A stretch of 64,000 nt of DNA, taken from positions 1 to 64,000 of the forward strand of contig NZ_CACSJO010000021.1 in assembly GCF_902706195.1 (NCBI RefSeq), written 5' to 3'. Each line of letters opens with the position of its first letter. The stretch's first letter is position 1. Made by a program: the position numbers and the translations under genes. Shown in pieces: positions 25,837-34,278 of this stretch. This stretch comes from Novosphingobium sp. 18050 (GTDB taxonomy: Bacteria > Pseudomonadota > Alphaproteobacteria > Sphingomonadales > Sphingomonadaceae). The notes beneath the pieces were generated by a model that was not told where the DNA came from, did not search any database, and saw only the letters and a program-made list of their open reading frames with translations.

Positions 25837-25858
25837 ATCACCCTGGACTTTATGTTTA

Positions 25859-25886
25859 TTCAACGTGTTGCAGGCCGTTGTATAAG
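25859..25886 (+). promoter_or_regulatory. Possible kdsA promoter
   Basis: TTCAAC (25859-25864), 16-base spacer, TATAAG (25881-25886) on the plus strand in the 225-bp divergent gap between kpsF and kdsA. It would give a leader of about 170 bases. Weak -35 match; nothing else in the gap is as good. Confidence 0.3.
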
Positions 25887-26061
25887 AGGGGCGTTATTTG
25901 AAGCCGCGAGGGATTGCCAGCCGTTTCATTCCCCGCCAAGGAAACCAGCCACTTCGATTTGGAGGCGAGCAGGACCCTGACAGGGCCTGAACCGGGCCCT
26001 TCGCAGCTGCGAAACGGCTCGGCGTCCCAATAGGTTGCAGACATTTAACCGGCAGGCACAC

Positions 26062-26889
26062 ATGATCCTTTGTGGACACAAGATCGACGCAACCACCCCT
26101 TTATTCGCGATTGCGGGGCCCTGCGTCATCGAAAGCGAGGAACTGACCCTCAGCATCGCCGAAACGCTGGCCGGGGCGGCGCAAAGGCTGGGTCTGGTGC
26201 TGATCTTCAAGGCCTCGTTCGACAAGGCGAACCGCAGCTCGGACAAATCCTTCCGCGGGCTCGGCATGGACGAGGGGCTGCGCATCCTCGACAAGGTACG
26301 GGCGCAAACCGGCCTGCCGGTGATTACCGACGTTCATGAAGCGGCGCAGGTCGCGGCGGTGGCCTCGGTCGTCGACGTGCTGCAGACGCCCGCGTTCCTC
26401 GCGCGGCAGACCGATTTCATCGCGGCGGTGGCCGCCTCGGGCAAGCCGGTGAACATCAAGAAGGCGCAGTTCATGGCCCCTGGCGACATGAAGCAGGTCG
26501 TCGCCAAGGCCCGCAATGCGGCGACGGCGGCGGGGCATGAACCGGACAGCTTCCTGCTGTGCGAGCGCGGCACCTCGTTCGGCTACAACACCCTCGTCTC
26601 GGACATGCGCGGCCTTTCGATCATGGCCGAAACCGGCTGCCCCGTGGTGTTCGACGCGACCCACTCGGTGCAGCAGCCCGGCGGCCTGGGCGAACGTTCG
26701 GGCGGCCAGCGCGAATACGTGCCCCTTCTGGCCCGCGCGGCGGTGGCGGCGGGCGTCGCGGGTGTGTTCATGGAAACCCACCCCGATCCCGACAAGGCCC
26801 TGTCCGACGGCCCCAACGCCCTGCCGCTGGAGCAGTTCGAGCCGCTCTGGGCAAAGCTCATGGCGATCGATGCGGTGGTGAAGGGCTGA
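26062..26889 (+). CDS. kdsA: Kdo-8-phosphate synthase
   Basis: A 275-residue synthase that condenses arabinose 5-phosphate with phosphoenolpyruvate. Motifs: FAIAGPCVIESEE, the conserved FKASFDKANRSSDKSFRGLG, DFIAAVAASGKPVNIKKAQF, and FDATHSVQQPGG. The start at 26062 (MILCGHKID) agrees with the family N-terminus; an earlier in-frame codon at 26035 is less likely. No metal-binding cysteine is apparent near the N-terminus, so metal dependence cannot be told. It is followed after 33 bases by the PhyH-family gene. Confidence 0.96.
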   Translation: MILCGHKIDATTPLFAIAGPCVIESEELTLSIAETLAGAAQRLGLVLIFKASFDKANRSSDKSFRGLGMDEGLRILDKVRAQTGLPVITDVHEAAQVAAVASVVDVLQTPAFLARQTDFIAAVAASGKPVNIKKAQFMAPGDMKQVVAKARNAATAAGHEPDSFLLCERGTSFGYNTLVSDMRGLSIMAETGCPVVFDATHSVQQPGGLGERSGGQREYVPLLARAAVAAGVAGVFMETHPDPDKALSDGPNALPLEQFEPLWAKLMAIDAVVKG

Positions 26890-26922
26890 CGGGGGCTTGC
26901 ATCCCTGACTGCCTTGTCCGAA

Positions 26923-27996
26923 ATGCCCTCAATGGCCTCTACCGGCAAAATGAAACAGAAGATCGGGACAGTACTGCTCGCGCCGCTCTGGGCCCTGCAA
27001 CTGCTCACCGGCGCGAAGAGCTTCCTCGACAATCCGCTGATCGGGTCGCAGCGCCTGAACGCGCGCGGGCTGCATGTGGGCCGGGTGAAGCTGGCGGCGG
27101 GCATGGCGGCATGGCGGCGGCGGCGCCTCGCCTCCAAAGTCCGTCCCGACTGGCGCGAGGCGTTCGACCGCGATGGCTTCGTAGCCATCCATGATGTGGT
27201 GCCGCCCGCGCAGTTCCCCGCGCTGCGCGAGGCGATGCTCGCCTACCGCGCGCCCGCTCGCGAAATGCGGCAGGGCGATGCGATCACCCGCAGGATGGCG
27301 ATCGACCCGGCGATGCTCGCCGCGATCCCGGCCCTGCGCGGCCTGCTGGAGCGCAGGGACATCACCGCGCTGTTCCACTACGTCGCCAGCTTCCGCACCA
27401 CGCCGCTGCATTACGTCCAGACCATCGTCAGCCATTTCGAAGGCAACGAGCCGGACCCGCAGGAAACCCTGCACGCCGACAGTTTCCATTCCTCGCTCAA
27501 GGCCTGGCTATTCCTCAACCCGGTGGCCGAGGACGAAGGGCCGTTCACCTACGTGCGCGGCTCGCACCGTTTCACGCCCGAACGGCTTGCATGGGAACAT
27601 CGCCGCTCGCTGCCCGAACCGCGCACGATCGACCGGCTTTCGGCGCGCGGTTCGCCCCGGGTTTCGGCCGATGATCTGGCGGCAATGAAGCTGGGCGCGG
27701 CCGAGGCGCTGGCGGTGCCCGGCAATACGCTGGTGGTGGCCGATACCTTGGGTTTCCACGCGCGCGGCCTCTCGGTGCGTCCGGGCGAGCGGGTGGAAAT
27801 CTGGTCCTATGCCCGGCGCAATCCGTTCCTGCCGTGGCTGGGCGGCGACCTGCTCAGCCTGCCGGGCATTGCCGAGCGCCGCGTGAACTGGCTCTGGGCC
27901 CTGCGCGACAGGCTGGAGAAGCGCATCGGCCAGCCCTGGCGCCCCGTCGGCACGCGCACCGCGATGGATGACGGAGCCGATCGCGACCAGCCTTGA
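26923..27996 (+). CDS. Phytanoyl-CoA dioxygenase (PhyH) family oxygenase
   Basis: A protein of about 357 residues with the Fe(II)/2-oxoglutarate dioxygenase facial triad: LHADSFHSSLKAWLFLN (His-x-Asp) and the distal histidine in VADTLGFHARGLSVRPGER with the 2-oxoglutarate arginine close by. Start is uncertain (ATG at 26923 or 26932, no strong ribosome site). It lies downstream of kdsA. A role in hydroxylating a sugar or lipid (compare Kdo 3-hydroxylase, which is also 2-oxoglutarate-dependent) is an attractive possibility but unproven. Confidence 0.85.
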   Translation: MPSMASTGKMKQKIGTVLLAPLWALQLLTGAKSFLDNPLIGSQRLNARGLHVGRVKLAAGMAAWRRRRLASKVRPDWREAFDRDGFVAIHDVVPPAQFPALREAMLAYRAPAREMRQGDAITRRMAIDPAMLAAIPALRGLLERRDITALFHYVASFRTTPLHYVQTIVSHFEGNEPDPQETLHADSFHSSLKAWLFLNPVAEDEGPFTYVRGSHRFTPERLAWEHRRSLPEPRTIDRLSARGSPRVSADDLAAMKLGAAEALAVPGNTLVVADTLGFHARGLSVRPGERVEIWSYARRNPFLPWLGGDLLSLPGIAERRVNWLWALRDRLEKRIGQPWRPVGTRTAMDDGADRDQP

Positions 27997-27998
27997 AA

Positions 27999-28019
27999 TT
28001 CGTGCTTTCGAGTAGGAAT
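27999..28019 (+). repeat. Single iteron downstream of repA
   Basis: 21-bp copy of the RepA iteron (TTCGTGCTTTCGAGTAGG + AAT), matching the last repeat of the array at 49931-50080 exactly. Confidence 0.8.
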
Positions 28020-28060
28020 TAAAATTTCGTCATCCCGGGCCCCGCCAGCCCGGCTCAAGG

Positions 28061-28954
28061 TTAACCCTGCCCCAGTGCCGGCGAGGCTGCCCGGGGCCGG
28101 ATGACGATCTTGGCCTTCATCGATTTCCGGCCACGTTTCCCTGCGTTTTCAGCATCATCCTCTTCCTCCACCATATCCACGTGATAGTCGGGAATGGCGT
28201 TTTCCGCGACGATCTGCCGCATCGCCGCGCGGAAATTGGAAAGCTGGTTCTGGAAGCCGATCTGAAGACGGAAGGTTTTGATGTCGATCTCCAGCTTCTC
28301 GCCCTCGCAGGTGCTGCGCGCCACTTCGTAGATGCGCCGCTCGATGGGCCCGAGCTGGAAATAGGTCCCGGCATAGTCCAGCACCTGCCGGTCGCGCAGA
28401 ATGGCACGAAACAGCCAGTCGCAGAGCCGGACTTTGACGGCTTTCAGCCGTTTTTCGCCCTTCTTGCCCGAACGCGCATATTGCAGCCGGGCTTCGGAGA
28501 GCCATGAGAAGAACCCTTCCTCGCCCTCGCCCCCGGCCTCGATATTGGTGCGGATCTGGGTGCCCTGCAGCCGTTCCAGCGCATCGGCGAGGCGCGAATA
28601 CGAGCGCGCCGAATGGTTCGATCCCGTAACGCTGAACAAATCGTGCGCGGTGAAGATGAAATCCTGCGAAACGCCCGCGCCCTCGTCGATCTTGGTCGCC
28701 ATAAGGCTTGCAATATAAAGGACAATTTCCTTGTCGTAGATCGTCGCCACGCCGCGCGCACTGGGCCTGACCTCGATCGATACTTCGGGCGTGGCATAGG
28801 CCAGCGGCTTCATCCACGCATTCTTCGACAGCGCGAAAAAAGGGAACGCCATCAGCGAGCGTTCACCCCGGATTTCGCCGGTCAGCGGGCTGTCGAGCTG
28901 GAACAGTTCGCCCTGCGGAATGGTCGCCGGGCTGGAAAGGGGTTTCTGGGTCAT
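28061..28954 (-). CDS. repA: Plasmid replication initiator RepA (replication initiator protein A family)
   Basis: A 297-residue initiator of the RPA family found on alphaproteobacterial iteron plasmids. Recognisable segments: RGERSLMAFPFFALSKNAW, SIEVRPSARGVATIYDKEIV, and GTYFQLGPIERRIYEVARST, with a winged-helix look throughout. The basic C-terminus (GKRGRKSMKAKIV) may aid DNA binding. An iteron lies 39 bases upstream of the start in inverse orientation and one lies downstream; the main array is 21 kb away at 49931-50080. It defines the 36.6-kb segment as a self-replicating plasmid. Confidence 0.93.
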   Translation of the reverse strand: MTQKPLSSPATIPQGELFQLDSPLTGEIRGERSLMAFPFFALSKNAWMKPLAYATPEVSIEVRPSARGVATIYDKEIVLYIASLMATKIDEGAGVSQDFIFTAHDLFSVTGSNHSARSYSRLADALERLQGTQIRTNIEAGGEGEEGFFSWLSEARLQYARSGKKGEKRLKAVKVRLCDWLFRAILRDRQVLDYAGTYFQLGPIERRIYEVARSTCEGEKLEIDIKTFRLQIGFQNQLSNFRAAMRQIVAENAIPDYHVDMVEEEDDAENAGKRGRKSMKAKIVIRPRAASPALGQG

Positions 28955-28992
28955 TTTCGTTCCGTCTCGCCTGCCAAACGGCCTGCAGGATA

Positions 28993-29013
28993 ATTTCTAC
29001 TCGAAAGCACGAA
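28993..29013 (-). promoter_or_regulatory. Iteron in the repA promoter region, likely autoregulatory operator
   Basis: Inverse copy of the iteron (ATTTCTACTCGAAAGCACG + AA), 39 bases before the repA ATG. Iteron plasmid initiators commonly repress their own promoter through such sites. Confidence 0.7.
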
Positions 29014-29024
29014 TTTGCACTTTC

Positions 29025-29324
29025 CTACGAAAGATGCAGGGCGCGGTCGTGGCCCTGCCCCGGCCCGAGGATACGGTGGAGCACGATGCCTCCGCTCTCC
29101 GCCGCCGCATAAAGCAGGCCATAGCCGCGCCAAGACCGCCGCCGGATACCGCGCGCCTCGTAGCGCGGGACCAGCGGGAAAGCCTGCGGCATCTCCGCAA
29201 GCCGGGCGACAACCTCGCCCAGTTCGACCACGAAGGACAGTGCCCGGGGCGGATTGCCCCGCGCGATGTCCAGCGCGATGGTCCTCAACTCCGCCCGCGC
29301 CGCAGGCGTCAGGAGCGCCGTCAC
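29025..29324 (-). CDS. parE: ParE/RelE-family toxin
   Basis: A 99-residue toxin: LTPAARAELRTIALDIA at the N-terminus, the central MPQAFPLVPRYEARGIRRRS, and the RILGPGQGHDRAL tail with the conserved I/L-x-GxxD-type ending. ParE toxins poison gyrase. The start overlaps the stop of the antitoxin gene by four bases, so it is translationally coupled to it. It is one of two toxin-antitoxin pairs clustered behind repA. Confidence 0.9.
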   Translation of the reverse strand: MTALLTPAARAELRTIALDIARGNPPRALSFVVELGEVVARLAEMPQAFPLVPRYEARGIRRRSWRGYGLLYAAAESGGIVLHRILGPGQGHDRALHLS

Positions 29325-29605
29325 TGAGCAGGCCGCGCATCCGGTATCGTTGCGGCGATTTCCGCCTCAAGCTCGGCACAGACCGTATCGAGATCGCGCA
29401 CCCGGCCCGCCTTCACGTCCTCAAGCCCCAGGCCGATGGAACGGTCGAGCGCCTCGACCCACCGCGCCTCGTCCCCGGCCTCGACGCTGTCGCGCCGGAT
29501 AAGATCGCGCACATAGTCGCTGGCGCTGGCGTAATGCCCGCTGTCGATCCGCGACTGAACCCAGGCCCGCATCGGGTCCGGCAGCGAAATGTTCATGGAT
29601 GCCAT
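29321..29605 (-). CDS. parD: ParD-type ribbon-helix-helix antitoxin
   Basis: About 94 residues: MNISLPDPMRAWVQSRIDSG is the typical CopG/ParD DNA-binding ribbon, then YASASDYVRDLIRRD; the acidic C-terminus binds the toxin. ATG at 29605 or 29596 are both possible. An 11-bp perfect inverted repeat lies two bases upstream (29607-29639) and should be its operator, giving autoregulation of the pair. Confidence 0.9.
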   Translation of the reverse strand: MASMNISLPDPMRAWVQSRIDSGHYASASDYVRDLIRRDSVEAGDEARWVEALDRSIGLGLEDVKAGRVRDLDTVCAELEAEIAATIPDARPAQ

Positions 29606-29606
29606 A

Positions 29607-29639
29607 GGACCACGATGACATAAATTGCCATCGTGGTCC
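29607..29639. promoter_or_regulatory. Candidate ParD operator
   Basis: GGACCACGATG (29607-29617) and its exact inverse CATCGTGGTCC (29629-29639), centres 22 bp apart, directly upstream of parD. Confidence 0.65.
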
Positions 29640-29649
29640 ACGCGGGCCC

Positions 29650-30015
29650 TCATCCGTTCAGCGCATATTCCTGGACAAGGACCTTTTCCGGCACGTGCCA
29701 GGCCCGCGCGATCTTGCGGATCATCGGCAGCGTCAGCGCGCGCTTGCGCCCAAGGATCTCGGTCGCGCGCGACTGGCCAAGCAGGGCGGCCAGATCGGCG
29801 CGGCTATGGCCGTTCATCGCCATCGCCGCCTCGATCGCGCCCACCGGGTCGAGCGGCGCGATCGGCCAGCGCCCGCGCTCGTAAGCCTCGACCAGCGTGA
29901 CCAGCACGTCGAGCTGGTCGCCCTGCTCGGTGCCTTCGTCGGCGCCCCACAGCTCCTCGATGCAGCGCAGGGCGGCTTCGTGGTCGGCATCGGTCTTGAT
30001 GGGCCGGATGTGCAT
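29650..30015 (-). CDS. higA: HigA-type antitoxin with XRE helix-turn-helix
   Basis: A 121-residue antitoxin: N-terminal MHIRPIKTDADHEAALRCIE is the HigA/COG5499 signature, and the C-terminal helix-turn-helix is MNGHSRADLAALLGQSRATE. AGGAG lies about eight bases before the ATG at 30013-30015. It follows higB with a gap of 17 bases, the inverted toxin-first order typical of higBA. Confidence 0.92.
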   Translation of the reverse strand: MHIRPIKTDADHEAALRCIEELWGADEGTEQGDQLDVLVTLVEAYERGRWPIAPLDPVGAIEAAMAMNGHSRADLAALLGQSRATEILGRKRALTLPMIRKIARAWHVPEKVLVQEYALNG

Positions 30016-30032
30016 CCGATTGTCTCCTGAGT

Positions 30033-30335
30033 TCAAAACAGGCTCACGGTCAGGGCGTCGATCCTGTCGTATTCGGCATGGGAGCCCAGAAACTTGATGA
30101 AGGCGATCCGCCGCCGCCAGTCGAACGCAACCACCATGCGATAGTCACCCCCGGCCACCTCGAAGCGCACCCGCTCGCCGTTGAGCACTTTCACCTTCGA
30201 GAAGTCGGCCATGATATCGAGCGGCGTGTTCCAGTTCGCCGCCTCCGCCACTTCGAACCAGTGCCGCAAGGATCGCTCGGTTCCCGGATGCCGTTCCCAG
30301 AAGGCGACAAGCCGGTTCCTCGCGATGATTCTCAT
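30033..30335 (-). CDS. higB: HigB-family mRNA interferase toxin
   Basis: A 100-residue toxin beginning MRIIARNRLVAFWERHPGTE with the conserved W..P.DI segment (NWNTPLDIMADFSKVKVL), VVAFDWRRRIAFIKFLGSHAEYDRID near the end. HigB cleaves ribosome-bound mRNA. It is the first gene of the pair; two palindromic operators lie upstream (30352-30393). Confidence 0.93.
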   Translation of the reverse strand: MRIIARNRLVAFWERHPGTERSLRHWFEVAEAANWNTPLDIMADFSKVKVLNGERVRFEVAGGDYRMVVAFDWRRRIAFIKFLGSHAEYDRIDALTVSLF

Positions 30336-30351
30336 GGCGCCATTCTATCGC

Positions 30352-30393
30352 TTCCCATGGCGGGAAACAAGGCGAAAATTCCCATGACGGGAA
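30352..30393. promoter_or_regulatory. Tandem HigA operators
   Basis: Two nearly identical 15-bp palindromes, TTCCCATGGCGGGAA (30352-30366) and TTCCCATGACGGGAA (30379-30393), start-to-start 27 bp, just upstream of higB. Confidence 0.7.
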
Positions 30394-30401
30394 GTTTGCC
30401 C

Positions 30402-30437
30402 TTTATTCTATGATAATATCCTTTATCATGGAATAAA
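30402..30437. other. dif-like tyrosine recombinase site
   Basis: Two 11-bp arms, TTCTATGATAA (30406-30416) and TTATCATGGAA (30423-30433), flank a 6-bp centre TATCCT; the arms are inverse with one mismatch and symmetry continues to 30402 and 30437 (14 of 15). This is the layout of XerC/XerD-type sites. The adjacent gene encodes a tyrosine recombinase, so this is probably the plasmid multimer-resolution site. Confidence 0.7.
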
Positions 30438-30496
30438 CTCGTGGCACTCAGACCCCGATCCGAACGACACCCGACCCGACATGACGGACACCTGCG

Positions 30497-31450
30497 ATGC
30501 CCCTTGCCGCCCTTCGGCCTGCACCTGCCCCGGTCCCGATCATCGCCCAAGCAAGCGCCCATGCCCGCACGCGCTTCCTGGAATTCTTCGCCGCCGCCAT
30601 CCGCAATCCCAACACGCGCCGCGCCTATGCCAAATCCTGCACCGACTTCCTGACCTGGTGCTTCGAACATGGCGTGCACGATCTCGCGGCGATCACCCCG
30701 ATCCACGTCGCGGGCTGGATCGAGGAACTGGGCGCCAGCCTCTCCGCCCCAACCGTCAAGCAGCGCCTTGCAGCAGTGCGCCATCTGTTCGACTGGCTGG
30801 TGACCGGGCAGGTGATGCCGTTCAACCCCGCCTCCTCGGTGCGCGGCCCGGCCCATTCGGCGCGCACCGGCCGCACCCCTGTGCTGGAGCCGGAGGAAGC
30901 GCGCGCACTGATCGACGGCATCGACCTGACCAGCCCCACGGGCCTGCGCGACCGGGCGCTGATCGGCCTGATGGTCTATACTTTCGCCCGCGTCGGTGCA
31001 GCGCTGTCGATGCGGCATGAGGACGTATTCGTGCAGGGCCGCCGCCTGTGGGTGCGCCTGCACGAGAAAGGCGGCAAGCGGCATGAGATGCCCTGCCACC
31101 ACCTGCTGGACGAATACCTGACCGCCTATATCGAGGCACTCGGCCCGGTGCCGGCGAAGACCCCGCTGTTCCGCGCCCTGTCGCGCACCACGAAGCGATT
31201 GGAAGAAGCCCCCCTCACCCAGGGCGACGCCTTCGCAATGGTGCGCCGCCGCGCGCAGACAGCGGGGATCGCAACGAAGATCGGCAACCACACCTTCCGC
31301 GCGACCGGGATCACCACGTACCTGAAGAACGGCGGCTCGCTGGAAAACGCCGCCGCGATGGCCGGCCATGCCTCCACCCGCACAACCCAGATCTACGACC
31401 GAAGGCGCGACGAAATCACGCTAGCGGAAGTGGAGCGGGTGCGGCTGTAA
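30497..31450 (+). CDS. Tyrosine recombinase, likely plasmid dimer resolvase
   Basis: A 317-residue XerC/D-like recombinase. The N-terminal SAM-like core-binding domain has NTRRAYAKSCTDFLTWC; the catalytic domain has the arginine in VYTFARVGAALSM, the lysine in LHEKGGKRHEMPCH, H-x-x-R in GNHTFRATGITTYL, GHASTRTTQ and the nucleophile in IYDRR. It lies 60 bases from a dif-like site, which argues for multimer resolution rather than phage-like integration. Confidence 0.93.
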   Translation: MPLAALRPAPAPVPIIAQASAHARTRFLEFFAAAIRNPNTRRAYAKSCTDFLTWCFEHGVHDLAAITPIHVAGWIEELGASLSAPTVKQRLAAVRHLFDWLVTGQVMPFNPASSVRGPAHSARTGRTPVLEPEEARALIDGIDLTSPTGLRDRALIGLMVYTFARVGAALSMRHEDVFVQGRRLWVRLHEKGGKRHEMPCHHLLDEYLTAYIEALGPVPAKTPLFRALSRTTKRLEEAPLTQGDAFAMVRRRAQTAGIATKIGNHTFRATGITTYLKNGGSLENAAAMAGHASTRTTQIYDRRRDEITLAEVERVRL

Positions 31451-31459
31451 GGGTAAGGA

Positions 31460-32755
31460 TCAGGATGAGCCACCTCCCACCCTGTTGCCAGTCCCCTCAT
31501 CCCGCACAGGACTGGCGGCAATGTTCGAATAGGCGTTGCTCTGCACGTTCACCATGCGGGACCCGGCACGCAGGGCGATCGCGGTGTGGAAGTTGTCGAA
31601 ACTGTTCCCCGTCACCACCCCCGCGTCCAGCATGTAGGGCCCCACCGCAAGCGCGGTCGTGCGCGCCTTGCCAAGCTGGATGAAAGTATTGCCCTGGATG
31701 GCGAACTGCACCCCCGGCAGTTCGACCGAGACCGCGCCTTCCGGTGACAGGTAGAAGTCGCTGGCGGCGATTGATACGCCGTCGATCGGCGCTTCCAGAA
31801 AAATGTTGCGCAGCCCGCTATTGAACTGGCTGGCACTGATCGAGAGCTGGTCGTTGCCGCGATTGTCGGCGGACTGGTGGATCGCCGTCCGGTTGCCCAC
31901 GAAATTGGAGGCCACGATCTGGATACCCTGGACATGGGCGCCATACTCGATCCCGGTGCCACAGTAATTGAACTGGCTGGCCACGATGTTGATCTGCACC
32001 GGGATCTGCTCTGCCGTCCCTTCGGCGACGAGACAGATGCCTTCCGCCGCGTAGGGCTTACCGCCGGGGCTGCCGACGATGGACACATTGCTCAGGCTGA
32101 CATTCGAGACCTGATACAAGTTCAGCCCGCGCGCAAAGCGGTTCGCCATGCCGATCCCGTCGCTACCATGGACCGAAACGCCGGTAATGTCGCTTTGCGC
32201 CGGGTTGGGGAGCGGCGCATTGTCCTGTATGATGACGATGCCCGTCGCAGCGGCGCTCCCCTGGCCTGCCAGCACCGAAAGATCGCGGATATGAAAGCTC
32301 TGCTGCGGCCCGGTCAGGCGGATCGTCAGGCCATCCACCCCAGCGTCCGGCAGTAACCTGCTCAGCCCCGAGCCATCGCCCCTGATCGAGATCGCCGCGC
32401 CTCCATATTCCGGAGACGAGGGCAGCGCTGCAGTGGGACTGGAGGCAAAACGGTAGGATCCGGCGGGAAAATATATGCAGGCTGCACGGGGGGCGGCAAC
32501 CGCCATGGCAGAGCGAAATGCTGCTGCGTTATCCCTGCTGCCGGCCGCATCACCACCGTGGTCGAGAATATCGATGCACCGTGTTTTTACGGAAACCGCA
32601 GCCGGCTCGGCTGCTACGGACATGGCTGTGCCCGCCAGCGCGGCCAGCGCCACGATAAGCATCGCACCTGTCCAGCGCATGCAGCAGGCGGCAGCGGTGC
32701 ACAAACTCGCGCGCAATGTTGAATGATCCTCTCTCGCGAACAATATATCCGTCAT
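31460..32755 (-). CDS. Secreted right-handed beta-helix (pectate-lyase-fold) protein
   Basis: A 431-residue frame with a hydrophobic export signal (MRWTGAMLIVALAALAGTAM, starting at residue 26; a start there at 32680 is possible) followed by repeated short strands of the parallel beta-helix type: IHISGVSVHGSDG-like turns such as SLSNVSIVGSPGG, IQIVASNFVGNRTAIH and VTGNSFDNFHTAIAL. The N-terminal fold matches the pectate lyase superfamily segment (YFPAGSYRF). It may act on or bind the exported polysaccharide, for example as a lyase. It is back to back with the small membrane protein at 32754. Confidence 0.82.
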   Translation of the reverse strand: MTDILFAREDHSTLRASLCTAAACCMRWTGAMLIVALAALAGTAMSVAAEPAAVSVKTRCIDILDHGGDAAGSRDNAAAFRSAMAVAAPRAACIYFPAGSYRFASSPTAALPSSPEYGGAAISIRGDGSGLSRLLPDAGVDGLTIRLTGPQQSFHIRDLSVLAGQGSAAATGIVIIQDNAPLPNPAQSDITGVSVHGSDGIGMANRFARGLNLYQVSNVSLSNVSIVGSPGGKPYAAEGICLVAEGTAEQIPVQINIVASQFNYCGTGIEYGAHVQGIQIVASNFVGNRTAIHQSADNRGNDQLSISASQFNSGLRNIFLEAPIDGVSIAASDFYLSPEGAVSVELPGVQFAIQGNTFIQLGKARTTALAVGPYMLDAGVVTGNSFDNFHTAIALRAGSRMVNVQSNAYSNIAASPVRDEGTGNRVGGGSS

Positions 32756-32966
32756 GGCACTGACGCTTCCGTTCTATTTCCTGTTTGTAGTGGCACTGGC
32801 CGTGCTGTTGACGACGGCAATGCGTAAGCTACGCGGGGATGACAACCAACCAGCCTCGGCGCAAGAAGACGAAGCGTTCGAGCGCCGGATGGCCAAGATC
32901 GAGCAGAAATTCGGCGGCGAGCATACGGCGGCGACCGAGCAGCGCGAAAACGAGCCGCCTTCGTAA
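32754..32966 (+). CDS. Small single-pass membrane protein
   Basis: A 70-residue protein with one N-terminal membrane segment (LPFYFLFVVALAVLLTTAM) and a charged, helical cytoplasmic tail (EDEAFERRMAKIEQKFGGEH). It starts within two bases of the divergent beta-helix gene, so its promoter lies inside that gene. The family is not recognised. Confidence 0.6.
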   Translation: MALTLPFYFLFVVALAVLLTTAMRKLRGDDNQPASAQEDEAFERRMAKIEQKFGGEHTAATEQRENEPPS

Positions 32967-33068
32967 TTCTCCCGGTCTTTCCGGAACATCGGCGGATGGC
33001 GAAAACCTTTTGCCTAACCCGAAACTGTCAGCGCATAGCGCGCGCCTTGGGACACGCAGGATTTTCAA

Positions 33069-34253
33069 ATGAATTTTGACGATTTGATGGTTTCTGCGGC
33101 TCCTGCGGAAATTTATGCCCTTCCTGGCAGTTTGCTCGAACATCATCAGATAACCGACGCCGCGCGTACCGAAGCAGCCGGCATCCGGTTCCTGTTTGAA
33201 ATCTTTCCTGCGGAATATTATCGGCACACCGCAAATCCGGACATGATCGTCGATTCCGCAGACCCCTGGAGCGCGCCGCTCCTCGACAGCTACAACGCCG
33301 ACAAGCATTGCCACAGCGCCGCCAGCGTGGTGGTGCAGATCGAAGATGCGACCATCGATCATTCGGTTGTCTATTGCCGCGCAAACGATCGGGTTTCGAT
33401 CCTCTACGAAACGTTCCGCAGCCCCGATCGGGCCGCAGTGCCGTTCTCGACCGCAGCGACGGGCGACGTGCCGTTTGCGGCGTTTCAACGCCCCGGTTGC
33501 TCTTACTTCTATCTCGGATCCGTCGGCTCGTTCAATTACGGGCATTGGCTGGTTGACGACCTGCCCCGGGCGAAGGCCTGGATGAAACTGCGGCAGCGCG
33601 AGGGCGTGACCTGCGTGTTCATCCTGCCCTCGCACAGCCCGCAGATGGATGCGGTGCGGGTGCGTACGTTGCAGGTGCTGATCGATCCCGCAGTCGAAGT
33701 CCAGTTCATCGCCAACAACCAGCCATGCCGCATCGCTGGCCTGTACTATGCGTCGCCGGTAAGCTTCCACCCACGCAGCAAGAATCCGTCGGCCATTCAC
33801 TTCCTGCGCACGCGCGCGGACCAATGCCTACCGGAGACGGCCGGGCCGGAAGGCCGCCGGTTATTCGTTGCCCGCAAGCCTCCCATCAGCCGCGCCATCG
33901 TCAACTATGATGAATTGTGGCCTTTTCTTCAGGCGCGAGGATTTGAACTCGTCGAAGCGGAACAGCTCGATTTCGCTGACCAGGTCCGGCTGTTTCGAAA
34001 TGCCGGCATCGTCGTTGGCCAGATGGGTGCAGCGATGACCAACACGTTGTTCTGCCGTCCCGCCACGACACTCATCTATCTTTTGCCCTCGGGCTGGCCG
34101 GAACCGTTCTACGTGGATCTCGCGGCTATCGCGGGCCAGCATTACAACGTGCTGTCAGGCCCCACCATGACGGACGGGCCGATCCACATGGCCGACTTCA
34201 GCGTGTCGGTGGACCAGCTCTCCCGCCGCCTCAACTACATGGGCGTCCTGTAA
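33069..34253 (+). CDS. Glycosyltransferase family 61 (DUF563) protein
   Basis: A 394-residue GT61-type transferase. The N-terminal part has YFYLGSVGSFNYGHWLVDDLP, the hallmark N-x-x-H-W-L-x-D/E-x-L/P, and the C-terminal part has RRLFVARKPPISRAI and IVVGQMGAAMTNTLFC (compare GxHGAxLTN). It would transfer a pentose or hexose in capsule or glycan synthesis. It is alone on the plus strand and converges on the TPR-GT2 gene, with an inverted repeat (34258-34278) between them. Confidence 0.9.
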   Translation: MNFDDLMVSAAPAEIYALPGSLLEHHQITDAARTEAAGIRFLFEIFPAEYYRHTANPDMIVDSADPWSAPLLDSYNADKHCHSAASVVVQIEDATIDHSVVYCRANDRVSILYETFRSPDRAAVPFSTAATGDVPFAAFQRPGCSYFYLGSVGSFNYGHWLVDDLPRAKAWMKLRQREGVTCVFILPSHSPQMDAVRVRTLQVLIDPAVEVQFIANNQPCRIAGLYYASPVSFHPRSKNPSAIHFLRTRADQCLPETAGPEGRRLFVARKPPISRAIVNYDELWPFLQARGFELVEAEQLDFADQVRLFRNAGIVVGQMGAAMTNTLFCRPATTLIYLLPSGWPEPFYVDLAAIAGQHYNVLSGPTMTDGPIHMADFSVSVDQLSRRLNYMGVL

Positions 34254-34257
34254 CCCC

Positions 34258-34278
34258 AGGATAGCTACCAGCTATCCT
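34258..34278. repeat. Perfect inverted repeat between convergent genes
   Basis: AGGATAGCT-ACC-AGCTATCCT. It could be a bidirectional terminator stem, but no T-run follows, and its core TAGCTACCAGCTA matches boxes at 24766-24782 and 46061-46080. Confidence 0.6.

Noticed and set aside
34258..34278. Rho-independent terminator
   Set aside because: Perfect stem but no T-run on either strand; better grouped with the TAGCTACC boxes, though a terminator role is not excluded.
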